This document shows positions 46,483 to 59,085 of a stretch of DNA of 64,000 bases, piece by piece (position 1 is the first letter of the stretch; each line of letters starts with the position of its first letter). The notes under the pieces are model-generated. The model worked only from the letters and a program-made list of their open reading frames with translations, did no database searches and was not told where the DNA came from. Location of the stretch: assembly GCF_000764305.2 (NCBI RefSeq), contig NW_025939324.1, positions 1 to 64,000 on the forward strand. The letters run 5' to 3'. This DNA comes from Hyalella azteca. Its lineage: Eukaryota > Arthropoda > Malacostraca > Amphipoda > Hyalellidae. The position numbers and the translations under genes are program-made.

Positions 46483-46650
46483 GTGTTACAGAGGTGCATG
46501 CAACACATGTGTTACAGAGGTGCATGCAACACACGTGTTACAGAGGTGCATGCAACACATGTGTTACAGAGGTGCATGCAACACATGTGTTACAGAGGTG
46601 CATGCAACACAAGTGTTGTACAGGCGAAGGCAACACATGTGTTACAAAGG
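46483..46650. repeat. 26-bp minisatellite, about 6-7 copies
   Basis: The unit is gtgttacagaggtgcatgca plus acacat, diverging at the right end. Confidence 0.95.
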
Positions 46651-47796
46651 TGTTCAAACACCTGGCATGACGCAAATGGCCGGCAAAGGAAGGATATCCC
46701 GCGAAATGCCCTTCAGTTCGAACAAAATCTGAAGTTCCCAGGCACACTATATACACGAGGACAATCTCAGGCGATGCATGGGTGGCCGTAGAAAGCGCGG
46801 CTATCATCCACCGGAACTGATGTTTGTTTAACGTTCCAATTGCTAGAAGGAAAAGGATGTAACACATGCATGTTGCTATTTTACTGTTATATGTTCATTA
46901 AACTTCTGTGTTTATGTTGCCTGGGAGTGTGGAGCGAAGTTTGGGTGTGTTGGCAGAGAGGGTAACGGGACTGCAACGGAAATAATGTTGTAACTCAGTA
47001 TAAATAGTCGAACTTAACGATATTTACCACGAAGTTTAGTGTCTGACAACAGGCAACTAGACGATGTTGTCCACTAAGTTGAGTGTCGAGACGACAGACA
47101 ACTTGACGATATTTCAAGTATTCCTACATTTAGTATGTATTTTTCAAGTATTCCTACATTTATAAAGTATTTTCAAGCATTCCTACATTTTTCTGCTCAT
47201 AAACGAAGACTTCGCTTCAGTCAGCTAGCGCAGGCTAGCCTTTGGCTGCTCGTGAACCTACTGAAATTATGTGTACCGGGCCACACAGGCAAAAGGGTGA
47301 CAGTCAAGTGGACTGTCAACACCACTCAGCGTTGACAGCAGTGTTGACATTGACATAAGAATTGACAGTGACATAGAGTTGACAGTGACATAGAGTTGAC
47401 AGTAAAATGAAGGTGCGATGTTCAGTTGCCGGGGCATACAGTGAACTAGATACCTCCTCTGTAGTTAAAGAAAAAACTTAGTTAGATTATTTCAGAGCTA
47501 AGAATGAAAATGCTTTCTCCGAGAATTAACCTTCTAATGATGCGTCTGGCCAAAGAAATCGGGCGGAGTAATTACAAAAACGATTCAAGTATTCAATCTA
47601 TTGCAAAGTATACAAAGAATACAATATCGTTTATAACCACACCACTATTTACCATTGAAGTGCATACGATATAATCTACATACCACGCATAAATACAATA
47701 CATGGAATTATCTCAATATAAGTAAATAATAATCATCATCTGAGCAGCATTCGGTCATCGTTAGATAATATAACATATAACAGGCATCACAGGGGT

Positions 47797-47925
47797 AGTG
47801 AGTCTCACCACACGAGGGTGAGTCTCACCACACGAGGGTGAGTCTCACCACACGAGGGTGAGTCTCACCACACGACGGTGAGTCTCACCACACGAGGGCT
47901 AGTCTCACCACACATGAGTGAGTCA
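47797..47925. repeat. 20-bp minisatellite x6
   Basis: The unit is ggtgagtctcaccacacgag. It contains the small palindrome gtgagtctcac. Confidence 0.95.
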
Positions 47926-50139
47926 GGTTGACTCCCTCGCGCTGCAAGTCAATTACTTCTAATCAAAGAAAGAGGTCAGTCGCTCCGCTGCTCAAGACCT
48001 CCACAGTTGTGTTATCGCCGCATCATCGCCGGCCAGCCAAGCAACAACCGTCTACGTACGAAGCGATTACTATAGAGGACACGTTTGTTTGATGGCATGC
48101 CTTCTCAAAGTACGGCAAAACGGGTGCATTCAACCACAGAGTTTCTATTTAATTCGATATTCGGTTTTGAGCTAATAGAACTCACCGATGAGCGAGCAAT
48201 ACTCATAAAGAAATTATAGAAAACCTGAACCTGAGTCAAAACTGAGAACTTTGAAGAGGCAAAGGCACTGCTGATCCGGCGGCTGGGAAAAATCATGAAT
48301 CCTAGAATTTAAACTGTAAAGCTGTCCCAATGAATGGGTGGAACATTATGATCTCTTTATCAATACATTGGTAAAATAACAGTGAACTTATTTGCACATA
48401 AAACATTTATCTGACGGGCAATTCATTGACACAAGGCTATATTAAAAGGTATTATAAAAAAGATCGCTATATTTGTCCAGTTACATGCCCTGCAACACGC
48501 ACGGGAAGAACTGCAATGATGACACGAAGAAAATTATATCTTCAGTTTGTTGAAGAGAAAAAAAACTGATCGGAATCAAGAGCCATTAGCACGTCAGAGA
48601 TCTTGACGAGGTTGACACGCTTGATGGATGCGGTCGCGTCACTCGATATGGCGAAAGGAAAACTTTCTTTCTTTTCCTGATGAAGCGATGAAACATTTTC
48701 TTTAGGCGAAGATGAGGATGAGAAAGATGTTCTTGGAAGTTGCTTGTACAAAAAAAATCGTCACGAAAAGATGAAAGATAATGAACGCCCGATAATGATT
48801 GTATTTAATGAGAGCAGAATTTTCAGAAGATAATTTAACATTCGGCCACCAAGATGAAGTTGCAATCGATCATTGTTACTTGACATATGACAATATCAGA
48901 GGACTTATGGAGTGCTTTGATGGAATAACCCCAACGAATTTTACAATCAAATCATATGTTATACTACGATAATGACCGAGTACGAAAATAGCAGTGAATA
49001 CAATTTTTATGGCGTTAAAACACAAACAAAGTTATTATATTCAATTATGGAGTTGCTAGCAAAAGACGAACAGAACATGGAGTCATATATAATGAATTGA
49101 AGACAATAACTTTGTATCTGAGAGCAGCCGACCGAAGCCTGGCATTATGAAGTATTGAAAATGTATATGGAATTTTTTTGGTGGGAATAAGCTAGTTATT
49201 CATTGTTATGGAATTAAAAACCGGAGTGTTAATCTTCGTCGTCCAGAGTGAAAAAGGGAAAATTTAATTCAGCCCATGATATGATATCTACGAAGGCAGA
49301 ATTTACAAAGAACTTAGGGAGAAAAAAGATGCTGTACAAATCAAGGTATAAGGGGGAGTCAAACTAAGAAGATGATGTAACTGCAATTCACATCGCTGTG
49401 TTTACGTACTTTGATTCAAATCAATTAAACATTGCAACCCAAGCGTTGCTTGCCATGGGTCCCGACGACAGTGAAGCACCATGGCTGTGAAGAGTGTTTA
49501 GACAACGATTAGGTCGGTCTACAACAGAGCTAGGCGGTCACCGCACAAGGACGACAAACACGATCAATGCATTAAGAGCTCTAGAACGTCAGCACTATTG
49601 CCTAATTCTACTCTTCACTAAGCCACTGTACTCGTTTATTCTAAAAAATCATGAACACTCTTAGTTAATATCATTATCATATACATATATTTAAAACTAT
49701 TTTAAATTTGACAATGAACTCTAATCTTTCCTAAAAGATAACAGCATCTTAATACGGTTTTGGATGCACGTTGGATGACCGTGTGCCGACAGTGAGAAAT
49801 TCGACACAATTCCTTCAAAATTGGTGATGCCTCCAAGTCACAAGCAACACATCCTCAATTGCCATGCATTTGGATGCAAGTAGCAAACAGCACTCAACAC
49901 TATGGAGGAGGTCTTCCAGTGATGACATGCAAACTGCGCTACTCAGCGAACAACAGTTGAGTCACGGGTGCGCAGCTCAAATTTTGCACTGTGCTACAAA
50001 ACTTTTTGGAATCACGATATTACATACGTTTAGAAGTATATACTTTGTAGAAGGTATGTTCCAAGTAAATCTTGGTTGTGGTATGGACGCAGAAGTACAT
50101 TTTGAAAAGCTGTCATAATTGTAAGATTTGAGATTTTTA

Positions 50140-50305
50140 GGGCATTTTCTCATTTATGGAAAAGGCGCTATTGTGCTAGTCATGTCCGTCCCTCCGTCTG
50201 TCTGTCTGTCCGTCCGTGACTTCACGTTTTCGTTGACGAGAAAATGTGCTCTCTGTCACTCACTGCAGTGAGTACTGACTACTGAGTTATATTTTTTACA
50301 GTTCG
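50140..50305 (-). repeat. Dispersed element with GACGGACAGACG core, minus orientation
   Basis: Reverse-complement copy of 43558-43740, about 85% alike by eye over about 160 bp, including the palindrome actcactgcagtgagt. Confidence 0.88.
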
Positions 50306-51994
50306 TCTTATACTTGAACCCAGCCGACAGGAGATCTACTTTTAATTGAAATGTTGAAGCACTCAAAACACTCAAAAACAGTCTATTTCATGTTTATATA
50401 AGTATAAACAACACTCTTACGTTTATAATAAAATAAGATTAGCTAATCCATTAGCTAATGTCTCAGAAATTTAACTAAATGGAAGCTTAAGTAATGACTA
50501 AAAAGGTTCCTGCGGGCGAGACAAGAGGGAACAGAATACTCGTGAGCGTCTTCACTAGTAACAATTTTTAGTTTAGCCTGAGCAGTGATTGGCTCATTAG
50601 TTTACTTCAACGTCAATAAGTTTGAGTAGCGCGCACTCATGCAGGAAGGACTTCCGCACTGTCGGCAAATGTGTATCGCGCCGACGATAGAACAGACTGT
50701 AGGCGACCCTACCTTGTAGAAAATCGAAGCCACGCTCAAGGCGGCCACAGAATGAAAGTATGTATACCATTACCAGCCCTGATGCAGCTTTCATTTGCCT
50801 ATTTGCTAGCTGTGTACTAGGATTGCCTGGGGGAAGGGAGGGGGTAACTTAAGTAATTTACGACAGTGCCTTCTTTAAAGCAAGTCGACAGCTACAACTA
50901 ATTTATCGACAACTGCCGACTTAGGGAGCGCCAGAGTGTGTAAGCGAGTCGCACTCACGACCCCCGAGCTGACGCGCTCCATACGTACACCCAGCCTCAG
51001 TTAGCCAAGGAAACACTGACTGAATAAATTTTTACCTATAAAAATTATGTTTATTTTAGTATAAAATTTATTTGAGTAGTATTGTTTACTAAAATCATTA
51101 AAACACATACAAGGCTATTTTATATACCTAGTCCAAGAGAAGCGACAGCCTATGTTTTATATTTACCATGCAATTTAATACAGAATTCATGAGCAAAAAT
51201 GCCCCAAGGTATTTTACCATTTCGTCATTGGTAACACATATGAGACATCGTATGTTAACGATGAATATAAGGTTGAATTCCTTTGCGTCTTCTTTACTTT
51301 TAAATTCTTGATGAACTTGCAATTTAAGCAGATTAATAATATAAGTTTATAAAGACAATAACAAATAAATTAAGTTACGTGCATATAAAGCATGCACTGC
51401 AAGGTCGGGTCTCCTGCACGCCGTCCAACAGCCACGCCAGGCAGAGCTGCATCAGCCCGATGAGTCGCTGCCACTCAACACGATTAAGGTCGTAAGGTCC
51501 TCCGACTATTCAAACCTCAGGAATTTTACTTCGTTTCTCACTCAATGTTTACCAATACCGAAGATATTAATCGATGTAGAAAATATTTTAACACAATTTA
51601 TGAGAACCACCTGTAGATTCATCGTGTACTTATTTAATTTAGGTCGAATTGCGTAATTAACAACCAGTGGCATACAGTGTATAAACTTTATTTATTTTAT
51701 TTTCAATACATATAGAATGCAATAGCATCATTTATTATATTTTTGCGTGACATCGTCAACCATATCTTGTGCCTAGGAACGTAGTGACGGCTTCCATAGC
51801 TGCAAATAATCCATTCAATATCCCCCTACAATCCAGAGTAAAAACATTGATTTTAGCCTAATTAAGTCAAATGCTCTGAAATCAGTCAAATCAGGAATCC
51901 CGAAATAAAAATCTTTCTGGCCACTGACCATATATCGCGAACCTGGAGTCGTACTTTTAAAACTCGCTGAAAGCCTCGTACTGGCTTAAGTTCA

Positions 51995-52130
51995 CATAGC
52001 GGCCAATAGGGGTAGTGGCAACAATAAGGTGGTATAGTGGCAAATTTATTGTGTGGATTGGGAGGTTTTAGATTGAAAAGCCGTCAATGATTAGCCGACA
52101 GAGTTATGAACTCTTAATAATTTTAATAGC
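51995..52130 (+). repeat. Dispersed repeat (gaaaagccgtca family), copy 1
   Basis: Shares agcggccaat, gaaaagccgtca and ccgac(a/g)gagttatgaactc(t/g)taa, in the same order, with 58125-58220. Confidence 0.75.
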
Positions 52131-53394
52131 ACAGCCCCGAAATTGTTACAAATTGAATTGAAGCTATTGAACTCCAATTGTTGTTATTACTGTATAGAGA
52201 CTACGACCCCGATTAATAACACTTACTAAATATCATACATTGATAAGTTCAAGATTCGGAGCAACATCGTCCGCATATGCGGAAGCGTCCGTCACGGAGA
52301 GCCTGTCATGAACGTTTCCGCTATACCAAGCTGTTCATACAACATGTCAACGACGTGTTGGCTCTCGCGCCACGCAAGCTTGTACATAATGTGTACACCG
52401 AGGTTCTTTTGTAGCCTTGCCTTCTCAAGACCTTCATTGACAGGAGGATAGTGTGTTCTAGTCGATTTTTGTCATGGGTTTGTTAGAACACGGAGCCTTG
52501 AGTTCTGTTTTCTGTACTCTTCTTCGCTAACCGTCAACCCAGCCAAGCAACCGGATTGATGATAAAGGAGTTATCATTTCATTGAAAGAACAAATTCGTA
52601 CCTTAATTAATGTATTTTTCTCTTTCCGACTTTTCGTTCCTTATTTGTGAATAAGACTAATGAGTGTGCGGAGCTGTTTTAAAAATCCATGCTATAATAT
52701 GGACTCTTTTGCGGGGTCGTTAGAACAAGTATCGTTAGTTGTCATAATGACATGGTTATTGAAGACTAACTCAATTAAAAACAACACAATTTTAATAAGC
52801 ACTACTTCAGTTGAATTCGTACAGGAATGCGGTGAACGATCATGCCGGCAATCTCAAGCATGAGAATAAATTCTTCGTTTGAAACGCAGCGTCAAATTCA
52901 CTTGAAGTTTGGCTCATCGCTCGCTAGCTGTTGCGGGCGACAAGCAAATCGATCTCCCAGAGCTCCTCTTAATTACCATTTACGAACTGAACATAAAAAG
53001 CTAATTCGGCTCAGAAAGACGGCAAGAAAAATGAATTCGTTAATGATACCAATTGCGGCAAATTATGAGGAGCGAGAAGGTGGCAGCTAAGGTGGGAATG
53101 ACGATTGCGCTCACGCAAGTCCCGTAAAGAGGACACTTTGGGAAAATGGTTTTAACGTTAGAAAAAATGGTTGACTTAGGAAAATGGTTTTAAGGTAAGA
53201 AAGAACGGTTTTAAAATAAAGATATAGCATGTCAATTAATATCGAGATTAAGGCACTTCTCTCATGCGGAGAGGCTAACAACATGTAATTATTAAAGAGC
53301 TTGGAGAGAAGTGCAAGGAACGAGACAAGGCCGCGCAATCAGATGACACACTCTGAGAAATGTGCGACGTTGTTCAGATAGCGATGCACCTTTT

Positions 53395-53510
53395 GTGGAT
53401 GTGTGGGTCATCCTGACCCAGTTTGGGCCCCACAAAAGAGCGAATCAGTGCTATGTTCGCTCTTTGCTCGTACTGTGGGTAATAAAGTGCGTCACTATTT
53501 GGACCCAAAC
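53395..53510 (+). repeat. Dispersed repeat (TGTGGGTCATCCTGACCC family), copy
   Basis: Starts tgtgggtcatcctgaccca and ends gtgcgtcactatttggac. It contains an inverted pair aagagcgaa ... ttcgctctt. Related copies lie at 58983-59085 and, more diverged, at 30000-30095. Confidence 0.82.
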
Positions 53511-55139
53511 TCAATAATTCATCTTAGTGCACGGCGCCATCACTGCGCACCTGATAATTGCGCCCGGACCATCATCCCGTCGCAGCCGCCAACAAAAACA
53601 GCGAGAAACTCAATAGGAAAATCAGGCAAGACGGACTACCCCCACGGCGGTAATTGCAGGGCTCTCGGCGAGAAAACTTCTCTGGCGCCTGGCAGTCAAT
53701 TCACTCTGAATACTATTATATATCCAATTCATTCTATTTATTTAAATGTTACGATCCCTGTCATTCACCGCCATTTCATTCATTAGAAGCTGGGCGATTC
53801 CATCATGTCATTGTAAGCAATTCTATTCAATTCTTTCTAAATATTTTCATGCGCATAAGTCTGCGTGAATTCATTCACTTCACTGCAACTGGAGGAATTC
53901 AGCGTGCTTGAATTTACTTTATTCTGAAGTGCGATTAATTTCGATCTGGTGGGCTTAATCTGAACGATTTTATCCATTTTACTATATGGGTTTATTCATC
54001 TCGTAACGAAGGATTACACTCTGAATTACATATTATTCATTTAATGCGTTCATACTAGATAAATAACTATGCATAAAATGGATGAAATTATCTGTGACCT
54101 GTTAGCTATCGGCCTATACTTTCAAAAAAAGTTAAGAGATCGTAAGTTCATCCGCCAATCATTGACGTCCTTTGAAGCCAAATCCACCAATCATAGACAA
54201 GAAAATAGAGCGTAAGCACTTACGTTCACTTAGCGAGTTTTGAAAGTATGGCTCCAGCAAGATATCTCGCGGACACTTGCCGCAATCTTTGCTGGTCCAA
54301 AACAACGACCGCACTTTTGAATTACTTAGATTCACGACTCACACTATTTGAATTGCCTCTCTCAAGTGACAAGAGTGACCCATGAAACACGCTCGGATGA
54401 CTCATCCATGCAGGTTCAATCTGGGGCTGGGGTCAAAGGGTTCGCCAAGTGAGCACAAAATTTACTCACGATTCACGACAAGGGCGCGGCATTCCATCCG
54501 TACCATTTGTGCAGCGGCCAAACTCACCTGGAAACAAAAGAAAAATCAAATTTATTGTTATGAATATTATTAACTAAATTAAAAAGAAACTTAACCACGC
54601 ATCAGCAGTTTGTTGCCAATTGTAACGCACCACGAAGAGCATTAATCGCCCAGCTTATATCTGAGCGGGAAAATAAATAACGATACAATCGAATATTCCA
54701 ACGATGGTTGACACCGAAAAAAAAAATCAGCAAGGATGTGTGTTTCTCATGGTTATTCATACCAATGAGTCATTTGCGTATCACGTATACCGTGAACTGA
54801 TACAGGACTTACGATACGTTACTATTAATTCATTTGCTATGTCATCGTCATTTGCTATAACTTCTTTGCTTAGCTATTTTAATATTCTGACGTGATACTA
54901 GCAGCAACGGTGTAGTTAGAGTGCGTGTATGGGTGTGTACGTCGCTCAGACAACGTGACGACAACATACCCATACAGGTGTGTGTGTGTTGTAAACATCC
55001 CAGAACAAATTCACACGCGAGCACACAGATGAGGATGTGCACATGTTTGCACAACTATTGTGTCGTGTATAACACAACACGTGCAATGAGTAAATGTGAC
55101 AACGAAAGCAGAGCACATACAACTGACGTACACATAAAC

Positions 55140-55260
55140 TATCCACATACACACACTATTCACACACACACTATTCACATACACACACACTATTCACACA
55201 CACACACATACACACACGCTAATCACACACACACACATACACACACACACACACACAGGG
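55140..55260. repeat. (CA)n microsatellite with CACTATT interruptions
   Basis: Long runs of cacaca with tattcacacacacac breaks. Apparent reading frames across it are low complexity. Confidence 0.96.
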
Positions 55261-55360
55261 ACACAGGTGAGGCTGGACGCGTGCTCGACGCGGCCTTGAC
55301 TGTGGCGCGCGTTTGTGTGGCGAAGCGAAGTGCCTTTCTCTCCCTGCCTGTGGGAGCATC

Positions 55361-55440
55361 TGGTATACTGGATACTGGTATACTGAATTGTGGTATACTG
55401 AATACTGGGTATACTGAACATTGTATACTGAATATACACT
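55361..55440. repeat. Degenerate TATACTGAATACTG repeat
   Basis: Steps of tatactgaat(a/t)ctggg over about 80 bp. Confidence 0.9.
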
Positions 55441-55756
55441 TTGCTGACATCCGCACATACGGTACACTGAGAACACGGGGGGATGGTGATACCTAAAAGG
55501 TCCTAGTATATGCAAATCTAATCAATATACTCATGGTAATAACGAATTTAACGTCAATCAGACGGTAGAGTAGCCAACAGACCTAAACGCAGATAATATC
55601 AACCTAATACAATAAAACCTAATATAATACACTGAAAATTAGTATTAACATATTATTGAATAAGAAGCTTCATTATCATATCAATGTCAGAGTCCACAAT
55701 AACAAAGAAACAAAATCGAATAAGTTATTCGGAACAACAAGCCAGAACGGAAACCT

Positions 55757-55940
55757 GAGAAGAGTTTGTTGTACTAGCAGCATGACTGGTCGAGAGTACC
55801 AGTGAGAAGAGTTTGTTGTACTAGCAGCATGACTGGTCGAGAGTACCACTGAGAAGAGTTTGTTGTACTAGCAGCATGGCTGGTCGAGAGTACCACTGAG
55901 AAGAGTTTGTTTTACCAGCAGCATGACTGGTCGAGAGTAG
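55757..55940. repeat. About 48-bp minisatellite x4
   Basis: The unit is gagaagagtttgttgtacta followed by gcagcatgactggtcgagag and taccact. Confidence 0.95.
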
Positions 55941-55944
55941 TAAG

Positions 55945-56860
55945 GTCAGCAGATGAGATGAGGGCGCGTTGGTGTTCAGCTTCATCAGGTCACCGGCGCG
56001 TGTAAGCTGCGGGCTTATGGCGATATGGGGTCAACCGCTGGTATGTTGAGCGCTTTAGCGAGCACAGTCCAGTTCAAGATATGCTCTTGAATTTTCTGAT
56101 GGCATTTGCAATGAAAGATCTCACGATATGAGGTCTTTTCTGTGAATTCATTCAGTTTTTATTAGTACCGTCGAGATCTTAGAAGTGCACTAAATAATGT
56201 TCTTCGGTAAACACATTCAATTTTTAGTCTGTACCGTCAAGATAATAAAAATACAGCAAGTAATATGGAGGGCAATGTCTTTCTGTCAATTAACATAGTT
56301 GCCGGAGGTGCCCCAGCTTGCTGAGGAGTGGCCTTTTAATTGGACAGCGCCATCCATTGCTTGGCTGGGATGGTGATACAACATTTTGAAATATTCAATT
56401 TGTTTCACAATATTCTGCGGAATAAATCGAGCAACATTGTTGCCACAAGTTATTAATGCATCCAGTAACGAGCATTCGGTACAAATGCCTTGAACTGGGA
56501 GATTTGCTTAGGAGTTTATTAATTGTGACAAGTGAGTAAGATAAAAAACTAGTTCACAATCGTCGGAATTTTGCCGGTCAGCGTCAAGTATTTCGCACAT
56601 ATCCGCTGACGCAGGCATGACAGGCTCGACTGCGGGCGGTTCTTGTGTCAAGCGTGCATCGTGAGTCGTGTTGCATTAGAAAAAAAATATCGATTTAGAT
56701 GCGAGATGTTTTATTCATTAGGAAAAAGTGCAGAATAGAGGGTTATTGGGGGCTAAATAGAAAGTGCGGACAGGGAAAGAACTGAGAGAAAGAAGGAGAC
56801 ACAATTGAAGCGTTGGGCGAGGAGTTAAGAGATGAAATGAGTGTCAGAAGTAAATAGAAG
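55945..56860. other. No gene recognised
   Basis: AT-rich unique sequence. Confidence 0.5.
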
Positions 56861-56862
56861 AG

Positions 56863-56992
56863 GGAGTGAAGGAGAGAGAGGGAGTGAAGGAGAGAGGGAG
56901 TGAAGGAGAGAGGGAGTGAAGGAGAGAGGGAGTGAAAGAGAGAGGGAGTGAAAGAGAGAGGGAGTGAAAGAGAGAGGGAGTGAAGGAATGGA
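56863..56992. repeat. 16-bp purine-rich minisatellite, about 8 copies
   Basis: The unit is gagagagggagtgaag. Minus-strand frames rich in SLFHSLSP are translations of it. Confidence 0.95.
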
Positions 56993-57604
56993 TATATGTA
57001 CGAAGAATGCAAGGTATAAGAACAGGAGAAGCCTTATGAGTGAGCCAGCTCAGCACGGTTACCTTGACCCCCTCTGAAGTAGGTGGCACGGCCAGCTGGT
57101 GCGATAGACCGGCCAGCTGGTGATGATGCATCAGGGCTAGAGTGCCATATGATCACATATTCTACTATCTACTTCACTCAACGCCTATTCAAATAAATTC
57201 AACATATAACACGCAAACGTTTCCTTGGATACAGCTATTTCATCACAAATTAATCTTGATCTGATTTAGTGTTATTTAATGGCGACACAGAAATTGCTGA
57301 CGTTCCTATTGTGTTCGTATTTCGAACGCATGTTATATTTCAACGATACGATTGACTTGATCAAATTACAGGATAGCTGCGAGTGAGGAAGCTAGAACAA
57401 CAATAAGTTTATTGTTCCATAAGATTATTAACAAACTTTAACGCTCCAAAGTCCTTGTAGCGTATGAATAAAGTGAGTTTTCAATGGGCGTTAGATATCA
57501 TAAGGTCTTGATTGCATAATCCATCAGATGAGCGTTAGTCTTGTCAGGGATAAGTGAAAGTTACCGCAACATACAAGCAGACAACTATGAGTCTGTTAGT
57601 CATG

Positions 57605-57722
57605 GTGAATGAAGACCATACAGCACACATAAGACTGTGTGAATGCATGGTGCAGACCATCCAGCACCCTCAAGTCTGCGTGAATTGTATTGTGCAGACC
57701 ATACAGCGAACACAAGACTGCG
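57605..57722. repeat. Degenerate about 40-bp repeat x3
   Basis: Steps of cagaccatacagcacacaag with actgtgtgaatg(c/t)at. Confidence 0.85.
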
Positions 57723-58124
57723 ATGGTGATGAACATAAACGACTTTAGATGATGAAGAATAAGAAGGTGACCTACGTGCTAGAATTGAAAGGGCTCTAAA
57801 ATCTCCATCAGAAATTCAAACACCATTACAAGTCAAGAGAATGCTCGTTTGGAGAACAATAAAGCGATGCCAAGAGACTGGAGACGCCATTAGAGAGGCT
57901 GCGAGAGGTCGCATTCACGCAACAACACATTAGGGGTTTAAATACCAAACTCAACCATACAGGTACAAGCAGCGTTTAATAATTTGAACGATGCGACCGA
58001 AGTACACGTAGCGGCCTTATTTGTGTAGTTTGGCAGAAGCTGTTCTTTAATGCAGATCTCATTGAAGACCAGATAGTATTTCTTATTGACAATTCTCTTA
58101 TTGTTTTTCTCTATTCGGCCTTAA

Positions 58125-58220
58125 AACACGTAGCGGTCAATTTATCGTAAATGATTGGTGGGTTTATCTTGAAAAGCCGTCAGTAGTTGTCCGACGGAGT
58201 TATGAACTCGTAACTATTTT
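58125..58220 (+). repeat. Dispersed repeat (gaaaagccgtca family), copy 2
   Basis: Diverged copy of 51995-52130. The homology includes tagcggtcaattta and gagttatgaactcgtaac. Confidence 0.75.
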
Positions 58221-58982
58221 TGATAATCCGGCCAAAGGAATCGTCATTATCAGTAAGGGAACTCGAAACAAGCATGAATTTCCATCGAAGTGATGCGCGC
58301 CCCCAACAACTCGAGCACCCCAGGACGCGAATGCGAGGAGTGGCCGGCATCACTGAACTTGTCGGCATTCTCTTCATTTGACACACGCGGTGCGAATATA
58401 TTGTAGAAACAATTATAGAATAACCGGAAGCACGCGATACCAACGGTTGGAAAGAACAGAAACACATTATATGAGCTGTAATAATTAATCGAGGGGCCAC
58501 TATTGAGTCATCGACATGCATGTGGCAGCTTGAAACTCAAATAAATCGTTCTGCATGTTTTTCAATAACAGTAAATAAGTTTCGTTTTACAAATTATTTA
58601 GCACGGTATGGTTAATTCGTTCTCCTTACTGGTACTCAAAAGTGAAATTCAGGTATTGGTCTGCTTATGACCCGACACGCGAGATGAGCATTTTTGGCTA
58701 CAAAAAACAACCGACGATTAAACGGCTTTAATTTTTAACACGGTAGAGAGGAGTCACTCTGGACCGTGCTAACTGAACACATGAAAATATAAAACTTCGC
58801 TCTAAAAAAGCTGCACTTATCGCCTGAAAGAGAACCTTAATGGAGCAGTTAGTATCTGTCCCTCAGGAAATACTTGGTATAATACAAGGTATAACAAATA
58901 GCATGCGAACTTCGAAACCTCACACCTCTTACCCGGCGGCATTCCGGTCGTCATTAAAGAAATGACTCAAATGAGTGAGACT

Positions 58983-59085
58983 GTGTGGGTCATCCTGACC
59001 CAATTTGACCCGGTAAAGGATGCATCTATGTCCGCTCTCTGCTCGTTCTGTGGGTAAGAATATGTGTCATCACTTGGACAATTTG
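58983..59085 (+). repeat. Dispersed repeat (TGTGGGTCATCCTGACCC family), copy
   Basis: Starts tgtgggtcatcctgaccca and continues with ctctgctcgttctgtgggta, as in 53395-53510. Confidence 0.82.

Larger units (their letters stand above)
47930..55130. other. Mostly unique non-coding sequence
   Basis: No gene recognised. It includes dispersed-element copies at 50140-50305, 51995-52130 and 53395-53510. A 69-codon minus frame at 48542-48751 and smaller ones have no domain, splice or neighbour support. Confidence 0.5.

Noticed and set aside
46089..46534. Long minus-strand frames of 110-144 codons
   Set aside because: Translations of a 44-bp minisatellite across a gap N.
47797..47925. Regular 20-bp repeats that could suggest a CRISPR array
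   Set aside because: Units are directly adjacent without unique spacers, and the context is eukaryotic. The same applies to the other minisatellites.
54921..55496. 191-codon plus-strand frame rich in His/Thr
   Set aside because: Built largely on a CA microsatellite.
58180..58521. 113-codon minus-strand open frame
   Set aside because: Overlaps a dispersed repeat at its end and shows no recognisable domain.
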